Positions 1-8,605 of a stretch of DNA of 64,000 nucleotides are shown here, piece by piece (within the stretch, counting starts at the first letter, position 1; each line of letters begins with the position of its first letter). Source of the DNA: Natronogracilivirga saccharolytica. GTDB lineage: Bacteria; Bacteroidota; Rhodothermia; Balneolales; Natronogracilivirgulaceae. The stretch is taken from positions 119,410 through 183,409 of the forward strand of contig NZ_JAFIDN010000009.1 of assembly GCF_017921895.1 (NCBI RefSeq). The letters are read 5' to 3'. A model generated the notes under the pieces. The model had not been told where the DNA came from. It saw nothing but the letters and a program-made list of their open reading frames with translations, and searched no databases. The position numbers and the translations under genes are program-made.

Positions 1-205
1 CGGGCTTTTCGTACTCATAGCTGCGTCTGAGCCGGTTATAACGGATCGGACAGTCGAGCTCCTCCCTTATTTCATCCAAAAGGTGGAAAAGCCATCGCTC
101 CGAAATCCCAAGCTTTTCAGCCAGCTCTTTCGGCGATCCCGTGCTTTTTTTCCTGATGAGAATGTCCAGTCTTTGAATTCTGCTCAGATACAAGTTTAAT
201 GCCAT
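1..205 (-). CDS. Helix-turn-helix regulator, N-terminal part (runs off the left edge)
   Basis: An ATG at 205 opens a frame that stays open to base 1, giving about 68 residues. It starts MALNLYLSRIQRLD and contains a helix-turn-helix of the KELAEKLGISERWLFHLLDEI type followed by a basic stretch, as in small HTH-11/DeoR-like regulators of Bacteroidota. It begins 2 bases after the stop of the C39 exporter, so it is probably the last or a later gene of that operon. A role as regulator of the exporter or its peptide substrate is inference. The C-terminal part is outside the window. Confidence 0.6.
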   Translation of the reverse strand, partial: MALNLYLSRIQRLDILIRKKSTGSPKELAEKLGISERWLFHLLDEIREELDCPIRYNRLRRSYEYEKP

Positions 206-207
206 GA

Positions 208-2409
208 TCATATCCTGTTTATATATGTTTCCGGTTTGTGGGGAAATCCGTTTTGCCCCGGCATCTGTTGCTGCCATAATCTGAAGTATTGTTTTTTCCT
301 TACAATGAGATCCTCATGTGAACCCTCTTCCACCAATTCTCCGTTTTCAAGCACACATATTTTGTCGGACTGTATGACTGTACTCAACCTGTGTGCAATA
401 AGTATGACGGTTTTGTTTTGCGAACGGAAGTGCATTAATGCCTGCTGAACATACCGCTCCGACTCGGAGTCGAGCGAGGAGGTGGCTTCATCCAGGATGA
501 GTATTTCGGGATCCCTGTACAAAGCGCGGGCAATTGCAATACGCTGTTTCTGGCCGCCGGACAGGGTGGCACCGTTTTCTCCCAGATGTGTTTCAAATCC
601 GTGCGGAAGCTGTTCAATAAACGGAAGGAGCCCGATTTTTCCGCATATATCGACTACCTTCTCAAAATCGGGGTGAAATTCACCCACGGCAATGTTTTCA
701 ATGATGTTGCCTGAGAACAGGTCAATTTTCTGAGGCACAACAGAAATGAATTGCCTCAGACTGTGCGTCTCGATGTGATTGATGTCATATTGGCCGATCG
801 TGACACGCCCGGATGTGACCGGATACATCTTTTGCAGAATACTTGTCAGAGTGGTTTTACCTGAACCGCTTTCTCCCACAAACGCAGTCATTTTTCCTAC
901 CGGAATGACGATGCTCAACCCACGGAATACATCTGCACGGCTGCCGTACCTGAAGTGAAGATTTTCAATACGGATATCGCCGGCCATATCCTTGTTCAGC
1001 ACAATCTTCTGACCTGCCTCCTCCTTGTCAATATCCATTATCTCGAACAGACGGTCAGCTGCAATCAATGCATCCTGAATGGTCTTGTTCATACCGATTA
1101 GTTCATTGACCGGACCGGTGAAGTATCCTGTGATCGCATAAAAAGACAACAGTTCACCCGGTGTCAGTGCACCCTGAAGTACAAAGTAGGCACCTGCCCA
1201 CAGGACAATAATCGTAAACGATCGCGATGTCAGTTTTGAAGCATTACCTGAGAAAACCGAGTTGAGTCCGGAGCGGTAAATGGTCTTGAGAAGCCGGATA
1301 AACCTTGTTTCGGTGCGGATATTGGCGAAATCCTCCAGTCCGAACTGTTTGATGGTGGAAACCGAGTTCAGCGATTCAACCAGCTGCGCCTCAAGATCGG
1401 CGGCATCTTCCATCAGCTTTCGCTGCGTCTTTTTGTTCAGCCAGTTTGTGATGACATAGACCAGCAGATAAGTCGGAATGATTGCCAGCATCAGAAGGCC
1501 TAGTTTCCAGTAATAGGTGAACATCAGTCCGAATGAGAACAAAACGATGAAAACGTTGACCAGAATGGTTATGGCAGTGTCATTGATAAATGCCCGGATT
1601 TTCACGGCATCACCGATCCGTGAGGTAATTTCTCCCACTCGCATTGTGTCGAAAAAATGCTGAGGCAGCGAGAGCAGATGCTTGTAATACCCGAGAATGA
1701 GACGGGCATCAATGAGCTGACCTGTTTTCAGGGTGAGTACCGTCTTTATGACGCCGGTTGTTAACTGAAGCAGCAGGAGCATTAGCATTGCGATGCCCAG
1801 AAGATGCAGCAGATTCCTGTTACCGTCCGGCAGGACATGGTCCACAATGAGCTGAACGTAAATGGCTGTAGATAGACCAATAAGGGTGAATAAGGCGGCA
1901 CCCAGGGTCGCCTGCAGCAGTATGCTGCGATGCGGCTTGAGCAGATACCAGAGCCTTCCGGCAATTGAGGTCTTGTAATTACCCTGCTCAAACGACTCAC
2001 CGGGCATGATCAGTACAAGTACACCGGTCCACTCTTCCAGAAAATCTTTACGCGGTTTTTTTATCAGATTGCCCTCAGCGGGATCCATTATGACAATGTA
2101 TCGCTGCGTAACCTTGTAAATAACCACATAATGGAATATCGTTTTTTTGATGCATACATGGGCTATTGCGGGCACGGGAAGCTCCGAAAGGCTCTCAGGA
2201 CCTCCTTTGACTCCCTTGGCAGTCAAGCCCAGCTTTCCGGCCGCCTCGATCAGCCCCAGGATATTGGTTCCTTTTTTGTCCGTCGAAGCAAACTGCCGGA
2301 TTTTGGAAACAGGCATATCCAGCCCGAAATGCCCGGAAACCGAAGCCAGACAGGCGGCGCCGCAGTCGGTTATGTCGCGCTGTTTAATTCTTATGTTTCT
2401 GCCTGACAT
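208..2409 (-). CDS. C39 peptidase-containing ABC transporter (bacteriocin-type exporter)
   Basis: Inner-membrane exporter of 733 residues that should cleave a double-glycine leader and export the peptide. The N-terminal C39 peptidase (about 1-135) has the QRDITDCGAACL motif with catalytic Cys17, the His of FHYVVIY and the Asp of DPAEG, so it looks active. Six membrane helices follow (about 160-440), then an ATPase with Walker A GESGSGKTT, signature LSGGQKQR and Walker B ILILDEA. It lies 12 bases downstream of the HlyD gene. No double-glycine precursor peptide was recognised nearby, so its substrate is unknown. Confidence 0.93.
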   Translation of the reverse strand: MSGRNIRIKQRDITDCGAACLASVSGHFGLDMPVSKIRQFASTDKKGTNILGLIEAAGKLGLTAKGVKGGPESLSELPVPAIAHVCIKKTIFHYVVIYKVTQRYIVIMDPAEGNLIKKPRKDFLEEWTGVLVLIMPGESFEQGNYKTSIAGRLWYLLKPHRSILLQATLGAALFTLIGLSTAIYVQLIVDHVLPDGNRNLLHLLGIAMLMLLLLQLTTGVIKTVLTLKTGQLIDARLILGYYKHLLSLPQHFFDTMRVGEITSRIGDAVKIRAFINDTAITILVNVFIVLFSFGLMFTYYWKLGLLMLAIIPTYLLVYVITNWLNKKTQRKLMEDAADLEAQLVESLNSVSTIKQFGLEDFANIRTETRFIRLLKTIYRSGLNSVFSGNASKLTSRSFTIIVLWAGAYFVLQGALTPGELLSFYAITGYFTGPVNELIGMNKTIQDALIAADRLFEIMDIDKEEAGQKIVLNKDMAGDIRIENLHFRYGSRADVFRGLSIVIPVGKMTAFVGESGSGKTTLTSILQKMYPVTSGRVTIGQYDINHIETHSLRQFISVVPQKIDLFSGNIIENIAVGEFHPDFEKVVDICGKIGLLPFIEQLPHGFETHLGENGATLSGGQKQRIAIARALYRDPEILILDEATSSLDSESERYVQQALMHFRSQNKTVILIAHRLSTVIQSDKICVLENGELVEEGSHEDLIVRKKQYFRLWQQQMPGQNGFPHKPETYINRI

Positions 2410-2421
2410 TGTATCTGATGT

Positions 2422-3609
2422 TTAATTTTCTGGTGTGTTATCCTGCGTCGTGTCGTACCAGATGGGGTTAATCCAGTCGTCAATGCTGTCATGAAGCAGC
2501 TGCAACAGGCTCCTGCGGGTGACAATGAACCTTGCCTGCACCGTCATACCCTTTTTGATATTTCTGCGGATGCCGTTTGCCAGCTCCAGGTAGTCCCGGT
2601 CGAGTGTGCAGCGCAGGGTGAAGAAGAGCCGGCCGTCACTTATCTGAACGTCTTCCGATATAGATGAGACGGTTCCGTGCAGCAGTCCCCATTCATGGTG
2701 GTTGAATGCATCCACCTGCAGGCGGACAGACATACCTTCCCTCAGCAGTCCGATATCTGCTGATGCAACATGCACTTCGGCGATCAAGGCCGTGTCGGGT
2801 GAAATCTCTGCCAGCACCTGGCTGTTGTGCACAAAGCTGTCGTGAAAAGCGCCGAGGACATTTTGCAGGGTTCCGGAGACAGGGGAGCGGATGCGGTGCT
2901 GCTTTTTCTCAGTCAGCAGCTGATCATATTCGGAATCAAGCTGGTCTTTTTCCTCAATGAGCATTTCGCGGTCCGAGCTCCAGCGCTGCCGCTGCTGTTT
3001 GATGAAAAGCTTGTGCCGGGCTTTGCTGTTATCCCGCTCGCTGCAAACAGCTTCTGCTTCGGTTTTGCTTGCCGCTGCCACTGCAAAGAGCTCCTTTTTC
3101 CGGTTGCATCGGTTTTGCAGGTTATCCGTGACCAGCTGCTGCAGAACAAGCTGTTGTCTGAGCTCTTCCAGGGATTGCTGATACCGGGGTGTCACTAACC
3201 CGGCAGGTTGTATGGCAGGAATTTGCTGCCGGTCAATCAACAGTGTGAGGTCATCTATGAATGCGGCAACCCGTTTCCTGCGCAATCGATTTGCCCTGAT
3301 GCGCTCCCTGATAACCGGCGATTCAAGCACCGCTATGATGTCGCCTTTTCCGACACGGCTGTTTTCGTAGATCTCCCATTTCCGGACATATCCCGGGACA
3401 GGCGAATAGACCGGTACGATATCCATTACCGGGCGTATCATGCCGTGCCCGCGCACTCCTACATCTACCTTTATCAATGGCAGTAAACCCAGTCCGGCGA
3501 ACGCTATCGCCAGCAAAAACACATAAAACACACGTGTGCCGGTGCCATGGCGTGAAAAATTATTCTCCTGACTGTTTTCGATGATCTCTTTCGGAAATAG
3601 CTGACTCAT
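2422..3609 (-). CDS. HlyD-family membrane fusion protein
   Basis: Periplasmic adaptor of 395 residues that would link the C39 exporter to an outer-membrane channel. It has one N-terminal membrane segment (about 28-48), a split lipoyl-like domain (VPVYSPVPGYVRKW near 65 and IRSPVSGTLQNV near 235), a long alpha-helical coiled-coil between them (about 100-230) and a C-terminal beta-barrel region. The first gene of a minus-strand operon hlyD-C39 exporter-HTH. The start ATG at 3609 follows a 280-base region carrying a strong hairpin. Confidence 0.9.
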   Translation of the reverse strand: MSQLFPKEIIENSQENNFSRHGTGTRVFYVFLLAIAFAGLGLLPLIKVDVGVRGHGMIRPVMDIVPVYSPVPGYVRKWEIYENSRVGKGDIIAVLESPVIRERIRANRLRRKRVAAFIDDLTLLIDRQQIPAIQPAGLVTPRYQQSLEELRQQLVLQQLVTDNLQNRCNRKKELFAVAAASKTEAEAVCSERDNSKARHKLFIKQQRQRWSSDREMLIEEKDQLDSEYDQLLTEKKQHRIRSPVSGTLQNVLGAFHDSFVHNSQVLAEISPDTALIAEVHVASADIGLLREGMSVRLQVDAFNHHEWGLLHGTVSSISEDVQISDGRLFFTLRCTLDRDYLELANGIRRNIKKGMTVQARFIVTRRSLLQLLHDSIDDWINPIWYDTTQDNTPEN

Positions 3610-3692
3610 GTTATGATCCGGGTCGTATCAGGCCTTAAATCACATTTTTCACCGTTATTTCGGTAAACCGGATAACCGAAGCCTGATCAGTT

Positions 3693-3728
3693 AGGGTTGC
3701 ACTCTGTATTTGAGTTACAGAGAACCCT
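3693..3728. promoter_or_regulatory. Strong hairpin in the leader region of the exporter operon
   Basis: AGGGTT (3693-3698) pairs with AACCCT (3723-3728), and inside it CTCTGTA (3702-3708) pairs perfectly with TACAGAG (3716-3722) around a 7-base loop. It lies in the 280 bases between the end of the arr operon and hlyD, about 85 bases upstream of hlyD. No T-run follows on either strand, so it is not a standard intrinsic terminator; it could act as an mRNA leader structure or a protein-binding inverted repeat. The rest of 3610-3889 holds nothing else I can identify. Confidence 0.45.
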
Positions 3729-3889
3729 GGGACCAAATCATTTCTATTAAAAAAAATTAATTTATCTCTCTTTTATTAGTCGAAGCCAGCAGAGAGAGGG
3801 GAGACAGGAGTCCCGGGAGTCTTTTGATGTAACATTGTTTGGATCAGTGTGCGGACAGAATTCGGACGGAATTGACATCAGGGATGACA

Positions 3890-4207
3890 TCAGGTCTGCT
3901 CATCCAGTATATCCTTAACCCAGGTCATGGCAGCCATCATGGAGGGCATTCCAAGCGTTGGAAGCGTAAGAAGGATTACTTGCAGAATTTCCTCTTTTGC
4001 CGCCCCGGCTTCAAGTGCCTTGCGTGTGTGCGAATGAACGGCACCTTCCTTTTGCGCTCCTGAAGAGATTCCAAGCTTGATTAACTCTCTCGTTTTTTTG
4101 TCTATCGGGCCGGCCTGATGCACGGCATCTCCCAGGTTTTCATAGGCTTTATTTATTTCCGGATAGGTCTCAGTGAACTCCCGGAATTTTGCAGGTTTTC
4201 TGGGCAT
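3890..4207 (-). CDS. Carboxymuconolactone decarboxylase/AhpD-fold protein lacking the CxxC
   Basis: Small protein of 105 residues with the AhpD fold: conserved KTRELIKLGISS helix, then the core helix leading to RKALEAGAAKEEILQVI. Members with peroxidase activity carry CxxxxxH or CxxCxxxH here; this protein has EGAVHSHTRKAL and no cysteine at all, so a redox role of the AhpD kind is unlikely. It is the last gene of the arr1 operon, 20 bases downstream of the chaperone gene, which suggests an accessory role in arsenic respiration or assembly. The specific function is unknown. Confidence 0.8.
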   Translation of the reverse strand: MPRKPAKFREFTETYPEINKAYENLGDAVHQAGPIDKKTRELIKLGISSGAQKEGAVHSHTRKALEAGAAKEEILQVILLTLPTLGMPSMMAAMTWVKDILDEQT

Positions 4208-4227
4208 GGCAAAATCGTCTTAAAGTT

Positions 4228-4884
4228 TTAATAGTTCTGTTTTCTTAGTTCTTCCAGATCCCTGAGTACAAAACGGCCGGTTAGCTGTCCCAGGAGGTTG
4301 TACAACGTGGTTTCAGCTCCATTACAAACTTTTTTCTCAAAACCGGCAATCCACAAACCCGGATGATGCTCCAGAAACTGCCGCTGCTTTTTTCTCCCGA
4401 TGTCCCGTGATCCGTTTTCCGATTCAATTCCATTCATGATCAAAAAAAACATGAATTCCAGTTCAATCCGGATATGATCCGGAACTTCCCTGACAGCAAC
4501 TTCCATTCCTTCCGACTCATACCATTGCAAAGCGTTCATTGACGAATCGGTCATCAACTGCTCATTCTGATCCAGATACATGGAACCATACGGAGGAGCA
4601 AGCAGTGAGAAGGGGCCGACAAACAGCCGGGCATGATCTGTTTTGAGTTTTTCCAGATCGTCAGGACCTTCCAGATTCCCGATTGTTCCGGTCCCGGAAG
4701 AGTCTGATGATCCCTTATTTTCTTCCCGTCCGGATTGGATGTCAGACCGGATATCCGGATAGGCTTCCAGTACCGCATCGTGCAATGTTGCAATATGTTC
4801 AGGGATTTCTTTATCCGGTGGCCGGTATGCGTCAGACAATCCCTTGTAGACAGCAGCCCGCAGTTCATCTTGTTCTTTTTCCAT
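4228..4884 (-). CDS. arrD: TorD/DmsD-family molybdoenzyme chaperone (ArrD-like)
   Basis: About 218 residues. The TorD family binds the Tat signal and apo-form of molybdenum oxidoreductases while cofactor is inserted. The family signatures are present: DHARLFVGPFSLLAPPYGS in the middle and PDHIRIELEFMFFL after it. A Ser/Gly/Asn-rich insertion (about 55-75) is unusual. I take the ATG at 4884; a TTG at 4908 with an upstream GGAG is the alternative. The gene lies directly after arrA1, and probably serves both ArrA proteins because module 2 has no chaperone gene of its own. Confidence 0.85.
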   Translation of the reverse strand: MEKEQDELRAAVYKGLSDAYRPPDKEIPEHIATLHDAVLEAYPDIRSDIQSGREENKGSSDSSGTGTIGNLEGPDDLEKLKTDHARLFVGPFSLLAPPYGSMYLDQNEQLMTDSSMNALQWYESEGMEVAVREVPDHIRIELEFMFFLIMNGIESENGSRDIGRKKQRQFLEHHPGLWIAGFEKKVCNGAETTLYNLLGQLTGRFVLRDLEELRKQNY

Positions 4885-4988
4885 TGTTACGTAATATGGT
4901 CCGTACAAAGTTTCTCCGGGGACATCATAATATCCCGATACCGGCTACGGGTAATATAGCTTGTTCCGGCAGTGATGCAAACATCTGA

Positions 4989-7553
4989 TTACGCCTTGCT
5001 TACACGCACCCGGACCGTAGCGTAATAGGCGGAGGTTCCGGTAAGCCGGTCGTATTCTGCAGGAATGATCTCATTGTTGTTTCCGCCCCGCGCTTTCTTT
5101 CCGAACTCAAGCGAAGCCCTGCGTCCGAAGGCCCAGTGTCCCTGTCCGTAGCTTTTGGCCACAGTACCGGGCCGCACACCTTCCCACAGCCTGGCTTTGC
5201 AAGTAATGCTGTTCTCCTTGAAGGACATCACGATGTCATCTCCCTCGGATATTCCAAGCCTGCGTGCATCCTTCGGATTGATTTTCGCAACGTCCTGATT
5301 CGCAACATCACCGGGATCAACATCCTTGAACTCATAATACCAGGGACTGTTCGCCGAGCGTCCCTCCCGGTTGAGCCTGGATTTGTGATCAACCAGAATC
5401 AGTCCGTCATTGTTGCCTTCATCTATAATCACAGGGGGCTCATAATGCGGAATGAATGCCTGCTCTCCGCGCGCTACATAATTGGCTGATTCCATAACCT
5501 GGTCGGTAGTAAGCCCGTGCTTTTCGGCATGCTGAGTAATAGCCCGTTTGAGGGGTTCGGAATAGAATTCAAACTTGCCGGATTCCGTCGGCATGTTACC
5601 CCATCGCCGTTTGAGCACGTAAGGGTCTGAATTCCATACACCGGTATTGTAAAATGACTCCCAGCTTTCGAATTTGTCCCCACCGCGGTGCCGGTCCGGA
5701 TTCCAGTAATTCTGAGTGATATGTTTGGTCGCAAAGAGCTCCAGTTCCTCACCGTTCTGAGGTTCGGCACCGGTTTCCGGATCACGATACGTCTTGTAAT
5801 GATCCAGAAGATTGGGAAACCCTTTTTCGGCCAGTTTTTCGGCAATCATCCACGGAACTTCGGTTTCATCTGATTTGACATTCCAGAGCCGGTCCACGAC
5901 ACGCCGGTGGAGTGTGACGTGCCGGTGCCTGTTGCCGTGCCGGACGACCGGAGCGTTTTTTTCAAACATTCCGTTAGCGGCCGGAAGCACGATGTCTGCA
6001 AACCAGCTGACCTCGGAAGGGTGGGTGTTGATGTCGACATAGAACGGAATGGATCCAAGTGCTTTTTCCCACCGCCGGGCTCCGGGTGCGGAGAATGCAA
6101 AGTTTCCGTAATAACTGATGGCTACTTTGATTTCATTCGGATCTTTATCAATGACACCGTCAGCAGCCTTGTTTGAAACCATTCCGGTACCTGCCTGGTT
6201 CTGAAAAATAGCAGGCAGATCAAGGCGGCCGCGCTGGTCAATGGTTGGATGGCCAAGTCCGTTTTTTGCCGTCTGGTCTAGGTAGTCGTCCGGGCCGGGA
6301 AGGGGTTCATTGAAGAAAGGGTTGCCGGACATATTACCGCCTTCCGTTCCCACGGCTCCCACAAGTCCCACAAGTGCATTTCCGGCAAGTGCGTTATATG
6401 ATCCCCGAGGCTGGGCGACCGGTCCCCGTCCTACCATACTGATGGCCTGCGATCCGGCGCGGCCAAAGTCAATGGCTACGCGCTCAATCTGTTCTGCCGG
6501 AATACCGGCCCTTTCGGCGGCCCACTCCGGGGTCCGGTCCTTGAGCTCCAGGTTCCACCACTTAATGACACCCTTGGTGAGTTTTTCATCAAAAAGCTCC
6601 TCATCCACGGTTTGTCCGATCTTGAAACGGTTTTCACCGTCTTTGAAATCCCCGACAAACTCTTTGCTCCAGAGTCCTCTTGTCAGAATAACATGCGCGA
6701 TAGCGCCCGCAACCGCACCATCTTCGCCGGGTTTGATGGGCATCCACTCATCAGCTTTTGCAGCAGTGGCCGACAACCGCGGATCAACTACGGCTACCTT
6801 TGCCCGCGCGATCATTTTTCCCCAGGAACTGTTGTGGTGCGACACCTGCCGCGTACTGGATACGGGATCCGTTCCCCAGCAGATAATGTATCTGGTGTGC
6901 TTGAGGTCCCACTGGGGAAATCCCCAGAAACCGCATTGATACCAGTGGCTCAGTTTCCCGGCTTCCTGACACAGACCGTCGCTGTTGATACGGTTCGGTG
7001 ATCCGATTATCCGTGTCATCCGGTCATATATGATGGGATGGAGACCTGAGTTGCGACCCTGTACCATCATGTACTTGTGGGTCTCATCTTTTTCCCGGAG
7101 CTCCAGTATCCTGTCGGTGATCTCATCGATCGCCTCATCCCAGCTGATCGGGACAAAACCCGGATCCACACCGCGCTTTTTCTCCGGATTGGTCCGTTTC
7201 ATGGGTTGTTTTAGTCTGTCAGGATCATACAGCTCCTGAATACCCATATGTGACCTCGGGCAGGCTTTGCCTTCGTTGACTTTAGAGGCATTGTTGCCAC
7301 GTATTTTTGTTGCGCGTCCGTTCTGGATATAGACCTCAAGAGAGCACCATGACGCACATCCGTTACAAGTCGTAGGTGCCCAGCAGCCGTTTTTACCTCC
7401 TCTGACGCTGTCCGGTTTGCCGGATTCCGAGGCTTTCAGTGTTGAGAGGCTGCCGGACAGTGCCGAGCCGAAAGTGAGGCCGGAACCGGCCATCAGCGCT
7501 TTCTTCAAAAAAGACTTTCGTGATCCGGGAGCGGTATGAGATTGCGTTTTCAT
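4989..7553 (-). CDS. ArrA/ArxA-like molybdopterin oxidoreductase with an altered substrate pocket (module 1)
   Basis: Catalytic subunit of the DMSO-reductase family, 854 residues, the usual ArrA length. N-terminal Tat-like signal SRKSFLKKALMAGSG (RK instead of RR). The 4Fe-4S ligands are C63, C66, C70 and C98 (C-x2-C-x3-C-x27-C, the ArrA spacing), and the Mo ligand is C195. The C-terminal pterin domain ends with GNNNEIIPAEYDRLTGTSAYY, as in ArrA. It has QGRNSG where arsenate reductases have RGRY, and N168, S191, D192 and F212 at positions that are Tyr, His, Ser and Tyr in ArrA2. Family placement is firm; the oxyanion and direction are uncertain: arsenate, arsenite, antimonate and others are open. 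Confidence 0.85.
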   Translation of the reverse strand: MKTQSHTAPGSRKSFLKKALMAGSGLTFGSALSGSLSTLKASESGKPDSVRGGKNGCWAPTTCNGCASWCSLEVYIQNGRATKIRGNNASKVNEGKACPRSHMGIQELYDPDRLKQPMKRTNPEKKRGVDPGFVPISWDEAIDEITDRILELREKDETHKYMMVQGRNSGLHPIIYDRMTRIIGSPNRINSDGLCQEAGKLSHWYQCGFWGFPQWDLKHTRYIICWGTDPVSSTRQVSHHNSSWGKMIARAKVAVVDPRLSATAAKADEWMPIKPGEDGAVAGAIAHVILTRGLWSKEFVGDFKDGENRFKIGQTVDEELFDEKLTKGVIKWWNLELKDRTPEWAAERAGIPAEQIERVAIDFGRAGSQAISMVGRGPVAQPRGSYNALAGNALVGLVGAVGTEGGNMSGNPFFNEPLPGPDDYLDQTAKNGLGHPTIDQRGRLDLPAIFQNQAGTGMVSNKAADGVIDKDPNEIKVAISYYGNFAFSAPGARRWEKALGSIPFYVDINTHPSEVSWFADIVLPAANGMFEKNAPVVRHGNRHRHVTLHRRVVDRLWNVKSDETEVPWMIAEKLAEKGFPNLLDHYKTYRDPETGAEPQNGEELELFATKHITQNYWNPDRHRGGDKFESWESFYNTGVWNSDPYVLKRRWGNMPTESGKFEFYSEPLKRAITQHAEKHGLTTDQVMESANYVARGEQAFIPHYEPPVIIDEGNNDGLILVDHKSRLNREGRSANSPWYYEFKDVDPGDVANQDVAKINPKDARRLGISEGDDIVMSFKENSITCKARLWEGVRPGTVAKSYGQGHWAFGRRASLEFGKKARGGNNNEIIPAEYDRLTGTSAYYATVRVRVSKA

Positions 7554-7588
7554 AATAATCTGTAAGTCAGGATGAAGGGCGTCCGGTA

Positions 7589-8605
7589 CTATCCGAACAG
7601 CTGTTTTTTCTGTGATTCTGTGGAGAAGATCGTGTCATCTTCGTCTTCCTGAGCATCATTGTGTGTTTTGGAAGTAAGCTCACCTTTGGTCTGAGGGTAA
7701 TCGCTGGCTGAGTTGAAAGAGCGGACATACTGCACTTTGGGCTCTGTGCCGAGATGCTCCTGCCGCCGGAAGGGGCGGTAAAGGCCAAGTACACGGCTGA
7801 CAGAGCTTCCGGGATCATCCAGATCTCCGAAAATTCGCGCATCTGTGGGACAAGCCTCAATGCATGAGGGCAGCTCTCCATCCTTCAGACGGTGCAGACA
7901 GAAATCACACTTTTCGACAATACCGTGATAGCGATTTCCCTCGCCCAGAGCGGCACGTTCATTGTTATAATAAGGAAAGCGGTCTCCGCCGGTATCTTCA
8001 ATGGTACTGGCGGGAGAGCCGGTTACACCTTCGATGAGCTCTTCTGTGTTTTCCCATTCGGAATGCGGTTCCCCGAAGTGTGCGTGCACTTCACCGTAGG
8101 GACAGTTGATGATGCAGGCACGGCATCCGATGCATTTGTCGGCATCATGAGCCACCACACCACCGGCCGTATGATGCAATGCTGAAGTAGGACATGCCTT
8201 GGCGCACGGAGCATTGTCACAATGATTGCAGAGCGTCGGCAAGTACTCATATCGTACATTCGGAAATGTACCGTTAGTTGTTGTGATATGGTGGGACCAG
8301 TAATGTCCTTCACGTAAATTGTTTTCACTTTTACAGGCAATATTGCAAGCCCCGCAGCCTGTGCATCGCTGCAGGTCAATAACCATGCCCAGCCTCTTGC
8401 CCTCCAGGTGACTGAGCTCCTCGTCCGTAAAACTGCCGCGCTGGCATCCCGAAGCGACACCGATGGCAGCGGCACCGAGTCCGGCACTGCGCAGGAAATC
8501 CCGCCTGGAAAGACGTCCGTCCTGTTCCCGCTGTTGTTTATCTGATGTTTCAGAGGCCAGGGGACATGACCGGTTCTGTTTTTGATGATCTGCTTGTTTG
8601 CTCAT
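7589..8605 (-). CDS. arrB: ArrB-like iron-sulfur subunit (module 1)
   Basis: Electron-transfer subunit of 338 residues passing electrons between the membrane subunit and ArrA1. Tat signal LSRRDFLRSAGLGA followed by GVASGC, which could be a lipobox, so it may be a Tat-exported lipoprotein. Four ferredoxin-type clusters: CTGCGACNIAC, CNHCDNAPCAKACP, CIGCRACIINCP and CDFCLHRL...CIEACP. The start ATG at 8605 overlaps the arrC1 stop by 4 bases (ATGA), implying translational coupling. The C-terminus QLFG is shared with ArrB2. Followed after 35 bases by arrA1. Confidence 0.92.
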   Translation of the reverse strand: MSKQADHQKQNRSCPLASETSDKQQREQDGRLSRRDFLRSAGLGAAAIGVASGCQRGSFTDEELSHLEGKRLGMVIDLQRCTGCGACNIACKSENNLREGHYWSHHITTTNGTFPNVRYEYLPTLCNHCDNAPCAKACPTSALHHTAGGVVAHDADKCIGCRACIINCPYGEVHAHFGEPHSEWENTEELIEGVTGSPASTIEDTGGDRFPYYNNERAALGEGNRYHGIVEKCDFCLHRLKDGELPSCIEACPTDARIFGDLDDPGSSVSRVLGLYRPFRRQEHLGTEPKVQYVRSFNSASDYPQTKGELTSKTHNDAQEDEDDTIFSTESQKKQLFG

